Shown here: in pieces, positions 33,499 through 44,400 of the stretch
Position numbering within the stretch: position 1 is the first letter of the stretch
Layout: each line of letters opens with the position of its first letter
Source: Bacteroidetes bacterium UBA6221
GTDB taxonomy: Bacteria > Bacteroidota > Bacteroidia > Chitinophagales > Chitinophagaceae
Assembly: GCA_002421685.1 (NCBI GenBank)
Contig: DISB01000023.1
Coordinates: forward strand, 62,001 to 126,000
Reading direction: 5' to 3'
DNA length: 64,000 bases
Made by a program: the position numbers and the translations under genes
Notes under the pieces: model-generated
The model's database searches: none
What the model saw: only the letters and a program-made list of their open reading frames with translations
Told to the model about the DNA's origin: nothing

Positions 33499-35160
33499 AT
33501 GAGAAAAATTTTACTTACAACACTTGCCCTGGCCACATTCGGCATATCGGATGCAAACGCCCAGTGTTCGGTGAACACACAGCCCAGCACCTATTGCGGC
33601 TCACCCGACGCTATCATGTCGTTTACGCTAAATGGCATCCCTACCGTGGGGAACAACGGATGTAATAATAGCAGCAACGGGTACACATTCTTCGCTACGC
33701 CTATACGCCAACTGGCGCCGGGCGGCACTTATTCTTTCAGCGCCACTACGGGAACGTACCCTGAAGGTTTTGCCATATGGATAGACCTGAATGGTAACGG
33801 ATTTTTCGAGAACTCGGAGCAATTGTATACGAGTACTACCCCGGGATCAACGCATTCAGGCAGTATCACCATACCCGTCACGGCTTCCGGCGCGCAGGTG
33901 CGTATGCGTACAAAATGCCATTATAACTCAAACCCCAGTGCCGGCGATGCCTGTGCCAACGTGACATGGGGAGAGACTGAGGACTATTGGGTAAGCCTGT
34001 GCAAGCCCCCTGTACTTACCGCGCATCCCATAGATACGTTTGCCTGCGAGGGTGGCAGCACCATATTCAGCATGTCGGCTACGGGTGCGGGCAACTATCA
34101 GTGGCAAATTAACAACGGCGCCGGATGGGCCGATGTGACCAACGGCACAAACTTCAGCGGCGCTACCACTGCCACGCTTACAATACAGAATGCCCCTTCG
34201 ATAATGAACCAGACGGAATATCGCTGTATAGCTATGGCTAGTTGTTCCAATTTTGTAAGAGATACTACCAACACAGCGATACTGACCGTGCTGCCCAATA
34301 CAAATATTGTAAAGCATACTCTTACCGATACATCGTGCATAGGTTTGCAAACAAAGATGTATGTAAAAAATGACGGTGTTATACTCAACCGCAGGTGGCA
34401 GATATGGAGTAATATCGAACAGAAATATGTGGACGTACCATCGGTTCCTTTTACGAACCTGGGAGATACGCTGCTGGTGCAAAACATACCGGATACATTG
34501 AACGGCGCGTTGATCCGTTGCATTGTTGAAGGCATGTGCGGCTCGGATACAACAGGTGATATACGTATGGTGGTAAACGCGCTGCCTGAAATAGTGACCA
34601 GCCCCGCCGACGTAACTACAGAGCCCGGCAAGACGGTGGAATTCCAGGTAGTGGCGGCAGGTGTTGGCATAAAATACCAATGGCAGGCAGGCTATAAAGA
34701 CACTTTCGCCAACATTAACGAAGGTGGAATTTATAAAGGCGTAAAAACAGACCGGCTTTCCGTTGCGGGCGTGTCGCGCGTACAGGATGGCTTCCAGTTC
34801 AGGTGTATCATTAGGGGTAGCGGTAGCTGCGATGTGCTGCCCGACACCAGCAATTTCGGCCTCCTGTTTGTTGACCCCCCGGCGTCTGTAGGTGGTGTTG
34901 CGGCAGGCAGTGCCCTGGTTATTTTCCCCAACCCGGCATCTGGCAACAGTATCCTGGTGAAAATGGAAAACAACCCGGTTGGGCAATTCAGTTATCACGT
35001 TATTGACAAAGTGGGCCGCGTAGTATCTACGGGCAGCCTCAATTCAACAGGTATTACCAATATTGATATTACTTCGTTGACGCCGGGCATCTATTCTGTA
35101 CAAATAATAGACAAAGACGGCGGTAATGTTTCGGCGCCGTCGAGGTTTACAAGACTATAA
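33499..35160 (+). CDS. Secreted GEVED/Ig-domain protein with T9SS type A sorting domain
   Basis: This 553-residue protein starts with a signal peptide (MRKILLTTLALATFGISDAN). An N-terminal GEVED domain follows (about 50-170: FAIWIDLNGNGFFENSEQLY, ending WGETEDYWVSL), then two to three Ig-like modules (YQWQINNGAGWADVTNGTNF; YQWQAGYKDTFANINEGGIY). The T9SS type A end is VIFPNPASGNSILVK ... LTPGIYSVQIIDKDGG. It is a surface or secreted adhesin-like protein; the ligand is unknown. The modules resemble those of the 1675-residue protein at 41424. A strong terminator follows. Confidence 0.85.
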   Translation: MRKILLTTLALATFGISDANAQCSVNTQPSTYCGSPDAIMSFTLNGIPTVGNNGCNNSSNGYTFFATPIRQLAPGGTYSFSATTGTYPEGFAIWIDLNGNGFFENSEQLYTSTTPGSTHSGSITIPVTASGAQVRMRTKCHYNSNPSAGDACANVTWGETEDYWVSLCKPPVLTAHPIDTFACEGGSTIFSMSATGAGNYQWQINNGAGWADVTNGTNFSGATTATLTIQNAPSIMNQTEYRCIAMASCSNFVRDTTNTAILTVLPNTNIVKHTLTDTSCIGLQTKMYVKNDGVILNRRWQIWSNIEQKYVDVPSVPFTNLGDTLLVQNIPDTLNGALIRCIVEGMCGSDTTGDIRMVVNALPEIVTSPADVTTEPGKTVEFQVVAAGVGIKYQWQAGYKDTFANINEGGIYKGVKTDRLSVAGVSRVQDGFQFRCIIRGSGSCDVLPDTSNFGLLFVDPPASVGGVAAGSALVIFPNPASGNSILVKMENNPVGQFSYHVIDKVGRVVSTGSLNSTGITNIDITSLTPGIYSVQIIDKDGGNVSAPSRFTRL

Positions 35161-35176
35161 CAATTCCTGAAGATAG

Positions 35177-35211
35177 AAAAAGCCCGCCCTCTGGTAGAAG
35201 GCGGGCTTTTT
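35177..35211 (+). terminator. Terminator of the GEVED/Ig gene
   Basis: AAAAAGCCCGCC and its complement flank an 11-base loop, with a T-run at the end. It lies 17 bases after the stop at 35160. Confidence 0.85.
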
Positions 35212-35279
35212 ACTGATTTTTCAATACCTTGGCCTGTCGCTGAAAAAATTATGTTCAAGGAAAACGTTGAAGTGAGCTC

Positions 35280-36794
35280 ATGAAAATTATTATTGTTTTA
35301 GTTGTATTTTTGATGTCATTTACTTGTTCATCTTTGGTGGCACAGGTCTTCCCTCACGATGGCGATGCATTGCACTACCGGCTCATAGGGTTTTCATTCC
35401 CTAAGCAGGAAAAAGCCACCCGGTACACTCTTGAGATATTCGAATATCATACAGAAAAAGATGGCAGTACAGAGACAAAAAAACTATTGGAAAAGACTGA
35501 TACCATCAACCGGATAATTGCCACTGTACCCTCGTTTGACAAGAAATATATGTGGCGAGTGAAATACCTGAAAAAGAACAGGGTAATACATACAACACGC
35601 TACTACTATTTCTCCACCAAGCCCAATCCTTTTTCAGACACGTCGGTTACACGAGTAGTCATATTAGACAGCGCCAGCCTGTATAAAGACATGCTGGTAT
35701 TCTTCGACAATACACGCACGCTGTATGATATGAACGGCCAAGCTGTATGGTTTCTGCCGGAAATAGCCGGGGCTACCAACAACCAGATTACAGGCATACG
35801 CGATTTAAAGATGACTGGCGAAGGCACGATAACATTCCTTACAGACAATAACGTATTTGAGATAGACTATCATGGCAACGTGTTGTGGCGGGGGCCCAAC
35901 GACGGAACTGTGAGTGGAGACAGCATAGAGCGTTATCACCACCAGTTTGATAAGCTGCCGGACGGACACTACATGGCTGCGGGCATCAGTTTCGCTATGC
36001 GAAAGATACCGGATTATGTAGATACCAATGTATACAAAGGACGTAACACAGAAATAAGGAACGACGGGCCTTATACCTTGATCAATTGCGGCACGCTGAT
36101 AGAATACGACAGCACCGGCAAAGTGGTATGGTCGTGGAATACCTGCGACCACCTTGCAGATGCCGATATTTTCACCCCTGGCGGCGATAACCAGATTCAT
36201 CCGGCTACACACATGAACGGCTTCTGGCTGGATAAAGAAAAAGGGATCGTGTACACAAGCCACAGGAATATCAGCAGGATAATAAAGGCGGAATACCCGT
36301 CCGGCAAAACCATTGCGCATTATGGAGAAGACTATACCCACGATGGAAGGATATTAGGCGATGGCCTGTTTTATTCGCAACACAACTGTCGCTTGGGCAA
36401 AGATGGCAACCTGTACCTTTTCAACAACAATGTAAGGTTAAGATCGGCAAAAGGGGAAGACCATACAGGTGTCTCTACAGTGCTTATTCTGAAAGAACCG
36501 GAAAATAGACAACAGCAACCAGAGAAGGTTTGGAAATTTGCCTGTAATATTGACGCGCAGGCAAAGCCCTTGTCGGTAGGCGGCGGTGGTGTGCAGGAAC
36601 TTTCGGGCGGTGAACTGCTGGTGTGTATGGGTGCATCCCACCGCAACTTTATCGTTACGCGCGATAAGAAAATAGCCTGGAATGTGCTTAGTGAAATAAA
36701 AACCCAGGAAGGGGCCTGGATGCCCTCAGGAGGATACCGGGTAAGCGCAGTGGAAGCAAAAGACATAAGGAAATTACTTTTCCCGGGTAAATAA
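35280..36794 (+). CDS. Arylsulfotransferase-fold periplasmic protein, paralogue A
   Basis: This 504-residue protein has a signal peptide (MKIIIVLVVFLMSFTCSSLV, cleavage near VAQ), an N-terminal beta domain (LHYRLIGFSFPKQEKATRYT), and then a six-bladed propeller of the arylsulfate sulfotransferase (ASST) type. Residues corresponding to the ASST active site are visible: His in YHHQFDKLPDGHYMAAG, His in ATHMNGFWLD, Arg in YTSHRNISRII, and the presumed sulfo-accepting His in YSQHNCRLGKDGN. ASST moves sulfate from one phenol to another without PAPS. The substrate is unknown. Two paralogues lie at 38034 and 39702. Confidence 0.78.
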   Translation: MKIIIVLVVFLMSFTCSSLVAQVFPHDGDALHYRLIGFSFPKQEKATRYTLEIFEYHTEKDGSTETKKLLEKTDTINRIIATVPSFDKKYMWRVKYLKKNRVIHTTRYYYFSTKPNPFSDTSVTRVVILDSASLYKDMLVFFDNTRTLYDMNGQAVWFLPEIAGATNNQITGIRDLKMTGEGTITFLTDNNVFEIDYHGNVLWRGPNDGTVSGDSIERYHHQFDKLPDGHYMAAGISFAMRKIPDYVDTNVYKGRNTEIRNDGPYTLINCGTLIEYDSTGKVVWSWNTCDHLADADIFTPGGDNQIHPATHMNGFWLDKEKGIVYTSHRNISRIIKAEYPSGKTIAHYGEDYTHDGRILGDGLFYSQHNCRLGKDGNLYLFNNNVRLRSAKGEDHTGVSTVLILKEPENRQQQPEKVWKFACNIDAQAKPLSVGGGGVQELSGGELLVCMGASHRNFIVTRDKKIAWNVLSEIKTQEGAWMPSGGYRVSAVEAKDIRKLLFPGK

Positions 36795-36836
36795 TCCCCC
36801 GCCGGTAATTCTTTATTTACACGCTTATTTTTTATA

Positions 36837-37838
36837 TCAAAAAATAACGGGAATACCATTTTCCCTGTGGTAATCAATAATAGGCTGGTAAGGGCCAAAT
36901 TTATGCTGCTGTTCTGAAAAAGTATCCATAAAAGGCCCCCTGTCGTAATCGATAGGTTTGTATTTAGCCACGGGGTAGTTCGTTACATTTCTTTTCTGCG
37001 GACGCGGATGTATGCGGTCATCGTTAATAAATGCAGCCACATCTATGGCATCCTGGTCAGACAGGAGCGGCCTTTCCCAGGTTGACTTCAGATGCGGCAT
37101 ATTGGCTTTTATAAAACGCGCGGCCTTCAACACCCGGTTCATACTGGAGCCCGCAGCATAACTATGATCGCCCCAGAGCGGCGGATAAACATAACCGGTA
37201 GAATCAGGCTTCCATACACCCTGCCCTTCAGCCCCATGACATTCACTGCAATGCAATGCGTATATCCTTTCACCATTTTCCACGTTAGCCTGATCCGCAG
37301 GATAATCTACTTCAACAGCGCCATCGCCATACACCCTTTCGCCTGCCGGCACACCTGCAGAAATCCATTTGATATAACAAGCCATAGCTACCAGTTCTTT
37401 ACTGCCCAGTGGCAGACCTACACCGTTGTGCGGGCGTTCTATACAATTATTAATGCGTTCTTCAAGCGTCAGTATCCTGTTCTCCCTGCCACGATATTGG
37501 GGATACCGGCCGTGCGTGCTGAAAAAGTTGAGTCCGAACGGACGCGTGCCCGCATCCAGGTGACAGTTGTTGCAACTCATCTTGTTGTTCAGATTTTTGC
37601 TGACGCTGCCATCGGGCCCTATATAATAAGGCGTATTAATGATCAGTTCCCTGCCGTAGCGTACCATCTCGCCAAATTCGTTATGTGGAATATCCGCTGT
37701 ATCCGGAGCAGTATGTACCTGCAGGTTGGCCGTATCTTTCTGTGCTTCTTTTTGCTTGGATATGTCGGCGGTACAGCCCGCTAGCCATACTGCCATAATA
37801 ATGGGGGCGGCAACTATATTTCTTAAACGGGGTCTCAT
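36837..37838 (-). CDS. TsdA-like dihaem cytochrome c (thiosulfate dehydrogenase family), lipoprotein
   Basis: This 333-residue protein carries two haem c sites: CNNCH (in NNKMSCNNCHLDAGTRPFG) and CSECH (in YALHCSECHGAEGQGVW). Its overall wording matches TsdA: a GRELIINTPYYIGPDGSVSK segment before haem 1, a conserved Cys in RINNCIERPHNG (in TsdA a cysteine in this area is an axial haem ligand), and YPPLWGDHSYAAGSSMNRV. TsdA couples two thiosulfates to tetrathionate, or the reverse. The N-terminus is a lipoprotein signal (VWLAGC). The ATG at 37838 is preferred over a TTG at 37844. It lies on the opposite strand between ASST paralogues A and B. Confidence 0.82.
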   Translation of the reverse strand: MRPRLRNIVAAPIIMAVWLAGCTADISKQKEAQKDTANLQVHTAPDTADIPHNEFGEMVRYGRELIINTPYYIGPDGSVSKNLNNKMSCNNCHLDAGTRPFGLNFFSTHGRYPQYRGRENRILTLEERINNCIERPHNGVGLPLGSKELVAMACYIKWISAGVPAGERVYGDGAVEVDYPADQANVENGERIYALHCSECHGAEGQGVWKPDSTGYVYPPLWGDHSYAAGSSMNRVLKAARFIKANMPHLKSTWERPLLSDQDAIDVAAFINDDRIHPRPQKRNVTNYPVAKYKPIDYDRGPFMDTFSEQQHKFGPYQPIIDYHRENGIPVIF

Positions 37839-38033
37839 TTCCAAGGTCTCCTGTTATTACGCCCATATCGCCGGGCGGCGCGTGTATCAGTGATTTTTCA
37901 GAGCTGCTAAGATACGGGAAATGGCTTAAGCAAGGACGAAAAGCTAGCTGGTTTTAACAGTCTATCCTCAATTTTTTTTGATTTTCCCTGCAATCCTAAG
38001 TAATATTAAGCATTGAAATTAGGACAATTTTTT

Positions 38034-39539
38034 ATGAAACGATTTTCACCTTACCTGTTAACATTAATACTCTTCAGCTATCACTTTTCAGCCACGGCCC
38101 AGGTAACTCCTGCCGACAGCAGCCAGCTTAACTACCGGTTAATAGGATTTTCAGTGCCTGAAAAAAAAGGTGTGACACATTATGAATTTGAAATTTCAGA
38201 ATTAGCCGATGAGTATTCAACCACTGAAACACCTGTTTTGATAAAAAAGGCCAACACCAACCACCTTATTGCAACAGTACCGCAATTTGGCAAGTCCTAC
38301 AAATGGAAGGTGAATTATTATAAGAGAAAAAAAATAATCGGCTCGTCCACTACGTATAGTTTTACGACAGGCAACAGCCAGAATGTAGATACGTCCAGGT
38401 ATCGGCTAAGAGTTACTATCAACAATATGCCTGAAAACAACATGTACCTCTTTGCGGATGGCACGCGCACGCTATATGACCTGGAAGGAAACGCCTTGTG
38501 GTACCTGCCGGATATTCCGGGAGTGACGAACGAAAAATCGTCTATCAGGGATATTAAAGTGACGTCCCGTGGCACCATCACCTTCCTGACGGAAAAAAAT
38601 ATTTATGAGATCAGTTACAATGGGAAAGTGTTATGGCAGGGACCAGATGATGGTACGGTAAGCGGCGGGGAAGCGGAAAATTACCATCATGAGTTCACCA
38701 GGCTGGCCAATGGCCATTATATGGCCTGCGGTGACGAAAGATATTGGGCAGCTATCCCGGATGATGCGGATGCAGATGACAAAAAATACCGGAAAGCAAA
38801 GCAAATTGATGGCAAATACCGCATACCGGTAAGATGCGGCACACTGATGGAGTATGATACTAATGGCGAGGTAGTGTGGTACTGGAAATCCTCCCAAATG
38901 TTCGGCGATAGCTTTTTGCTGCATGCCGACAAAAGCAAGGCCGGGCGTGCTGACCCGCGCACGCACCTCAACGGATTTTATTTCGATGAAAAAAACAACC
39001 ATATATACCTCAGCTTCCGGGACATAAATTCAATTATAAAAATTGCCTACCCGTCAGGGGAAAAAGTTGCGATATACGGCCAGTACGGCAGCCAGGCAAC
39101 AGCAGACGGCCAATCGCCATTTTATGGCCAGCATTGTTGCCGGATAAATAGAAAAGGTGAACTGTATTTTTTTAACAACAATACCGTGGACGGTCGCGAC
39201 AATGACGAACCGTCTTCAGTGATGATCGTTTCAAAAACTGCGGAACGAGCAGGACATTTTGATACCGCATGGGCATTTTCCTGTGATATGGACGATAGTG
39301 TGAAAACAGTGAGTGGCGGCGGAGGAAGCGTTTATGAACTAAAGGATGGCTCAATACTGGTATCTATGGGCGCTGTAAACAGGCTGTTTGTAGTGTCAAA
39401 AGACAAGACCGTGCAGTGGAAAGCATTTATAGAAGCCCGGCCTGCTGACCGTTGGCGGGGCATACCCAACTACCGGAGCAGCGTTTTGGAGAGTGATGAT
39501 GTACTGAACAAGTTGCTTTTTGCAGAAAGTTCTTTTTGA
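38034..39539 (+). CDS. Arylsulfotransferase-fold periplasmic protein, paralogue B
   Basis: This 501-residue protein has a signal peptide (MKRFSPYLLTLILFSYHFSA, cleaved near ATAQ) and the same architecture as paralogue A: LNYRLIGFSVPEKKG domain, then the propeller. The active-site-type residues are kept: YHHEFTRLANGHYMACG, RTHLNGFYFDEKNN, YLSFRDINSII, YGQHCCRINRKGE. There is no T9SS domain, so a periplasmic location is expected. A TTG at 38013 would extend it by seven residues, but the ATG gives the normal signal peptide. A hairpin at 39584-39624 separates it from paralogue C. Confidence 0.78.
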   Translation: MKRFSPYLLTLILFSYHFSATAQVTPADSSQLNYRLIGFSVPEKKGVTHYEFEISELADEYSTTETPVLIKKANTNHLIATVPQFGKSYKWKVNYYKRKKIIGSSTTYSFTTGNSQNVDTSRYRLRVTINNMPENNMYLFADGTRTLYDLEGNALWYLPDIPGVTNEKSSIRDIKVTSRGTITFLTEKNIYEISYNGKVLWQGPDDGTVSGGEAENYHHEFTRLANGHYMACGDERYWAAIPDDADADDKKYRKAKQIDGKYRIPVRCGTLMEYDTNGEVVWYWKSSQMFGDSFLLHADKSKAGRADPRTHLNGFYFDEKNNHIYLSFRDINSIIKIAYPSGEKVAIYGQYGSQATADGQSPFYGQHCCRINRKGELYFFNNNTVDGRDNDEPSSVMIVSKTAERAGHFDTAWAFSCDMDDSVKTVSGGGGSVYELKDGSILVSMGAVNRLFVVSKDKTVQWKAFIEARPADRWRGIPNYRSSVLESDDVLNKLLFAESSF

Positions 39540-39583
39540 TGTGGCTAATTAATGTCAGCACATTTTCAGGACAAAACATAACA

Positions 39584-39624
39584 TCAATGAAAGGGAGCGC
39601 TCAAAGCGAGCCACTTTTCATTGA
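39584..39624. terminator. Hairpin between ASST paralogues B and C
   Basis: TCAATGAAA and GGGAGCGCTC pair imperfectly with GCGAGC and TTTTCATTGA around a short loop. There is no long T-run, so termination is likely weak; it may be a processing or attenuation structure. Confidence 0.4.
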
Positions 39625-39701
39625 TATACGCTCGACGTCAACGGTACAGCCATTTTGATGTGGTGGATGCAATTATTATATTTAAAACTTAGAATTTAAT
39701 T

Positions 39702-41231
39702 ATGAGGAGAATAACATTATGCGCATGTTTGTGGGCTATTTGTTGGACCAGTATTCGCGCAGTGGCACAGGTATTACCTAAGGACGGCGACACACTTAAT
39801 TACCGGTTAGTAGGGTTTGCATTTCCTCAACATAAGAAAACCGTTGAATATCTGCTGGAAGTTGAAGAATATACACAATTTGACGACGGAAGATACATGG
39901 CACGATTAGTTTTAAACCAAACATCGGAATCAAACAAAATAATAGCTACAGTGCCTAAGTTTGGAACAGTATATAGGTGGCGGATAATGTACTTGAAGAA
40001 GAAGAAAATTATAGACTCTACCACATATCACTTTTTTTCAACAGGCTATTCTCCTGTTATTGATACCAATAAGTATAGATTGAGGATTATCGACAAGGCT
40101 CCCGCTGACCTTGGCATTTATGTTATGCTTGATTTCATATCAGTAATTTATGACCTGGAAGGCAACCCGGTTTGGTATTTGCCGGAAATGCCGGTTGAAA
40201 CTGACATAAACAAACAAACTAGAGACCTTAAACCGACCAAAGACGGCACATTTACCACCGTGTCACGCTTAGGTGCATATGAATTTGACTATGACGGGAA
40301 CATGCTGTGGAAGGCGCCTAATGACGGACGGGTAAGTGGTGAAGAAAACGAGTCTTACCATCATGAGTTTACAAAGTTATCCAACGGTAATTATATGGTT
40401 TGCGGCAGCAAACCGGCACTGAAAAAGTTGCCGGATATCATCGGACAGGAAGAAATCAAAAACCTTAAAAGAACAGAATTGCACGATGATGGCTATTATA
40501 TGAATGTAAATACCGGTACGCTAATAGAATACGACAACAAGGGTAATATAATATGGCAGTGGATGTCGGAAAACTACTTTTCAGATGAATATTTCTTCCC
40601 GCCAAAGTCAAACGGAAAAGGCGTTCAAATAGGTATGCATTTAAATGGTTTTGAATTTGATGAGGACAACAAAGTAATCTATCTGAGTTTCAGAAATACA
40701 AACCAGGTTGTTAAGATCGAGTATCCGTCCGGAAAAATATTAAATCAATATGGTAAGGGCATTGAGGATGGCATCCAAAAGGAAAGGTTGTTCATCGGTC
40801 AACATTGCATCCGCAAGGCAAAAGATGGCAGATTGTATCTATTCAATAATAATACCGAGGATTATGACCACGGTAAACTTGATTTAGCGTCTTCACAAAA
40901 TGTTTCCTATGTTTCTGTTTTTGAAGAATCGATATCGGTGCCGGGTGGAATAAAAAAAATATGGGATTTTTCCTGTGACATTGATACCTATGCTGCATCC
41001 GGCGCGGGGCCAGGAGGCAGCGTGTATATGCTTGATAATAATTCAATATTGGTAGGCATGGGAGGAGTGAGTCGCATGTTTATAGTTACGCCTGATAAAA
41101 AAATATTATGGAATGCTATACCTGAATCAAGCAACGATAATATGAAAACCAGGCAACCTATGAGGCAATACAGGGCCAGTTTAATCCAAACAAATGATCT
41201 TGAAAAATATATATTTAAAGGTAAGAATTAA
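39702..41231 (+). CDS. Arylsulfotransferase-fold periplasmic protein, paralogue C
   Basis: This 509-residue protein is the third copy of the family: signal peptide (MRRITLCACLWAICWTSIRA, cleaved near VAQ), LNYRLVGFAFPQHKKTVEYL, and the ASST-type propeller. Active-site-type residues are again present: YHHEFTKLSNGNYMVCG, GMHLNGFEFDEDNK, YLSFRNTNQVVKIEYPSGK, IGQHCIRKAKDGR. It appears more AT-rich than copies A and B by eye. The three copies are clearly diverged in protein sequence, so the duplication is not recent. Natural substrates are unknown. Confidence 0.78.
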   Translation: MRRITLCACLWAICWTSIRAVAQVLPKDGDTLNYRLVGFAFPQHKKTVEYLLEVEEYTQFDDGRYMARLVLNQTSESNKIIATVPKFGTVYRWRIMYLKKKKIIDSTTYHFFSTGYSPVIDTNKYRLRIIDKAPADLGIYVMLDFISVIYDLEGNPVWYLPEMPVETDINKQTRDLKPTKDGTFTTVSRLGAYEFDYDGNMLWKAPNDGRVSGEENESYHHEFTKLSNGNYMVCGSKPALKKLPDIIGQEEIKNLKRTELHDDGYYMNVNTGTLIEYDNKGNIIWQWMSENYFSDEYFFPPKSNGKGVQIGMHLNGFEFDEDNKVIYLSFRNTNQVVKIEYPSGKILNQYGKGIEDGIQKERLFIGQHCIRKAKDGRLYLFNNNTEDYDHGKLDLASSQNVSYVSVFEESISVPGGIKKIWDFSCDIDTYAASGAGPGGSVYMLDNNSILVGMGGVSRMFIVTPDKKILWNAIPESSNDNMKTRQPMRQYRASLIQTNDLEKYIFKGKN

Positions 41232-41423
41232 TTATAAAAATGCTCCAATTTAAGAAAGTATGAGCCTTTAAATATATTGGACTTAACTGAAGTTTGATAT
41301 CAGTATAATTAAAAAACTGAAAATAGTTATGTTATGTCAAACAATTGTTAAAGTTAATTAATTTTCTTATTTTGCCTTCATATACAATACTTAAATAATG
41401 CATATCCCCAATAATAAATCTAT

Positions 41424-44400
41424 ATGAGAAAACTCAACCTGTATTTGACGGGCTTATGCCTTTTGTTAGGCATCGGCGTGAATGCTCAGACAATTCTGAG
41501 TGAGAACTTCAACACGGCAAGCGGAACCACTCCTCCCACCGGCTGGGTGCAAAATTTTATTGCTGGTTCAACCAGCAACACCTGGTTTTTTAACAACCCT
41601 AAAGGCAGGACGCTTACCTCGCCAATTTCATCGCCCGCAGCAATATTCGATAGTGACTACCTGGGATATTACGCTTACTTCCACAATGTTGCACTTGAGT
41701 CCCCATCAATGAATACAACAGGTAAAAGTGTTATACGATTGAAGTTCGACCATTATTTTTATAAGATCTATAATAGCTTCGACTCAATCGCGGTAGAGGT
41801 GTACAATGGAAGTACATGGAATAATGTGTATTCAAGCAAATCCACATCTACTATTTCAGGTAATATTGATATAGACATTAGCGCCTACGCAGCTAACAAA
41901 AGCAGCACAAAAGTCAGGTTCAGGTTTGTAGGCGATTATAGCTGGTACTGGATTGTAGATAATGTAGAAGTATATGAAGTTCCTCCTTGCAGCGGCACAC
42001 CATCGCCGGGCAATACCCTTTCAACAGTAAACCCTGTTTGTAACAGCGCGACAAGTTTTACACTCTCTCTCCAGAACCCCACGTCCGGCACCGGACTGAC
42101 CTATCAATGGCAGTCATCACCTAATGGAACAACCTGGTCAAATATCTTGGGTGCAACTTCTTCAACCTTGACCACTACACAATCATCTTCTACATATTAC
42201 AGGTGCAACGTGACCTGCGGCTTGAATACCGGCCCTTCCAATGCTTTGCAAGTTACCAATAGCTTCCTGGCCTGTTACTGTACTGCTGCAAATACTTCTG
42301 GTTGCACATTTGGCGATAATATATCTAACGTTACTTTGGGCACGCTCAACAACAGTTCCGGCTGCGTAGGAGGTTCACCTGCCTATATTGATTATGGCGG
42401 CTCTGTATCAGCGCCCAATCTCAATATCGGTTCTACGAACAGCATGTCTGTTTCCGTTGGCAGTGGCGGAACCGAGCATGTGGCTGTCTGGATAGATTAT
42501 GATCATAGCGGGTCTTTCGATGCTTCTGAATATACTTATCTTGGCAACGGAACAAGTTCCGGCGCAATAACAAACAATGTAGTTATCGCCCCCACAGCGC
42601 TTACCGGCGTTACCAAAATGCGTGTACGCGTACGTTATAGTTCATCTACTACACCACAAATTGCAGCTACCAACGCGTGTACAAATTTCAGTTGGGGAGA
42701 AACGGAAGATTACAATGTAAATCTTGTTTGTCCCGCCATCACGGTTACCACACACCCAGCCAATACTACAATATGCCCCAACGGCAATGGCTCTTTCACT
42801 GTAACGCCCAACCCCGGTACAGGGCTTACCGCTACCTACAAGTGGGAAGTAAGTACCAATGGCGGCAGTACATGGAGCACCGTAACCAATGGTGGTGTTT
42901 ACAGCGGCGCTACCACTGCTACGCTCAACCTGACGGCAGCGCCATCTACAATGAGCGGTTACCAGTACAGGTGTGTTGCAACGAACAACTGTAACAACAC
43001 TGTTACCTCCAATGCCGCAACCCTCAGTTTTTATACGCTCCCTGTTGTCACAGTTGATCCGACAAACAAATCAGCATGCCTTAACAGCAGCACTACGTTC
43101 TCTACTACCGTAACAGGCGCCAGCCTGAATTATCAGTGGCAGGTAAGCACCAACGGCGGCAGTACATGGACAGACATAACCAACGGCGGTAACTATGTAA
43201 ATGCCACCACATCTACCCTGACCGTAACGGCAATAACAAGCGGTATGAATAACTACCAGTACCGTTGTGTTGCCAAAAACACGTGCAGTGCAACTACGGC
43301 AAGCGCGACACTTACAGTTCTAAGCCTCCCTGCGATTGTTTCGAGCCCGTCGCCGGTCACTATCTGTACCAATGCAAATACATCATTTACTGCCAGCGGA
43401 ACAGGCACAGGCATAACCTACCAATGGCAGGTGAGCACCAACAACGGTGTAAGCTTTAGCGATATCAGCAATACCGGTGTGTATAGCAATGCCACTACCG
43501 CGACGCTCAACCTTACCTCTGTACCAGCCTCTATGGACGGCTACCTGTACCGCTGCCGTATAGACGGCACATGTGCACCGTCAGTATTTACCGGCGTGGC
43601 CAAACTAACTATCGGTGCAAATCCGGTAGTAACTGCTCATCCGCAGTCGAAGACAATATGTACCGGCACTACCGGTTCCACCGAAGTAACGGCTACTGGA
43701 TATAATATTACTTATCAGTGGGAGGTAAGCACCAATGGCGGCTCTACCTGGGGTAATGTAACCAATGGCGGAATATACAGCGGGGCCACTACCAGCACTT
43801 TAAGCTTCATAAATCCTACGCTGGCAGACAACGGCAATATGTACCGTTGCGTGGTTACGAACGCTTGCATCGTGTCAGTAACCTCTAACGCAATGACGCT
43901 CACTGTGGCTACATCGCCGGTAGTCAACACCCAACCTACCAACAAAACAATATGCGTGGGTGACAATACCAGCTATACGGTGGCTGCTACCAGTTCCGGG
44001 TCGATAGCCTACCAATGGCAGGGCTCTAATGACGGCGTTACCTGGTCTAACCTGTTCAACGGCGGATTTGGTGTCTTCTCTGGCGTGAACACAGCCACAC
44101 TGAATCTTACGACTCCTTATGTAGGGCTCTATTCAATGTATCGTTGTGAATTGAATACGGGTTGCATCCCAGCTGTTACCTCCAACGCAGCAACACTTAC
44201 AATACACAGTCAGCCTGTCATCAGCCTCAACCCATCGAGCCAGGTGAAGTGCGTTGGCCAGAATGCTACATTCAGTGTTGGAGCAACAGGCAGCAATATT
44301 ACCCACCAGTGGCAGATAAGTACCAATGGCGGCTCTACCTGGGCCAATGTGACCAATGGCGGCGGGTATAGCGGTGCAACAACCTTCAACCTTGCTGTAA

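Noticed and set aside
33928..34998. 356-codon minus-strand frame within the GEVED/Ig gene
   Set aside because: Antisense of a T9SS protein; composition is typical of shadow frames.
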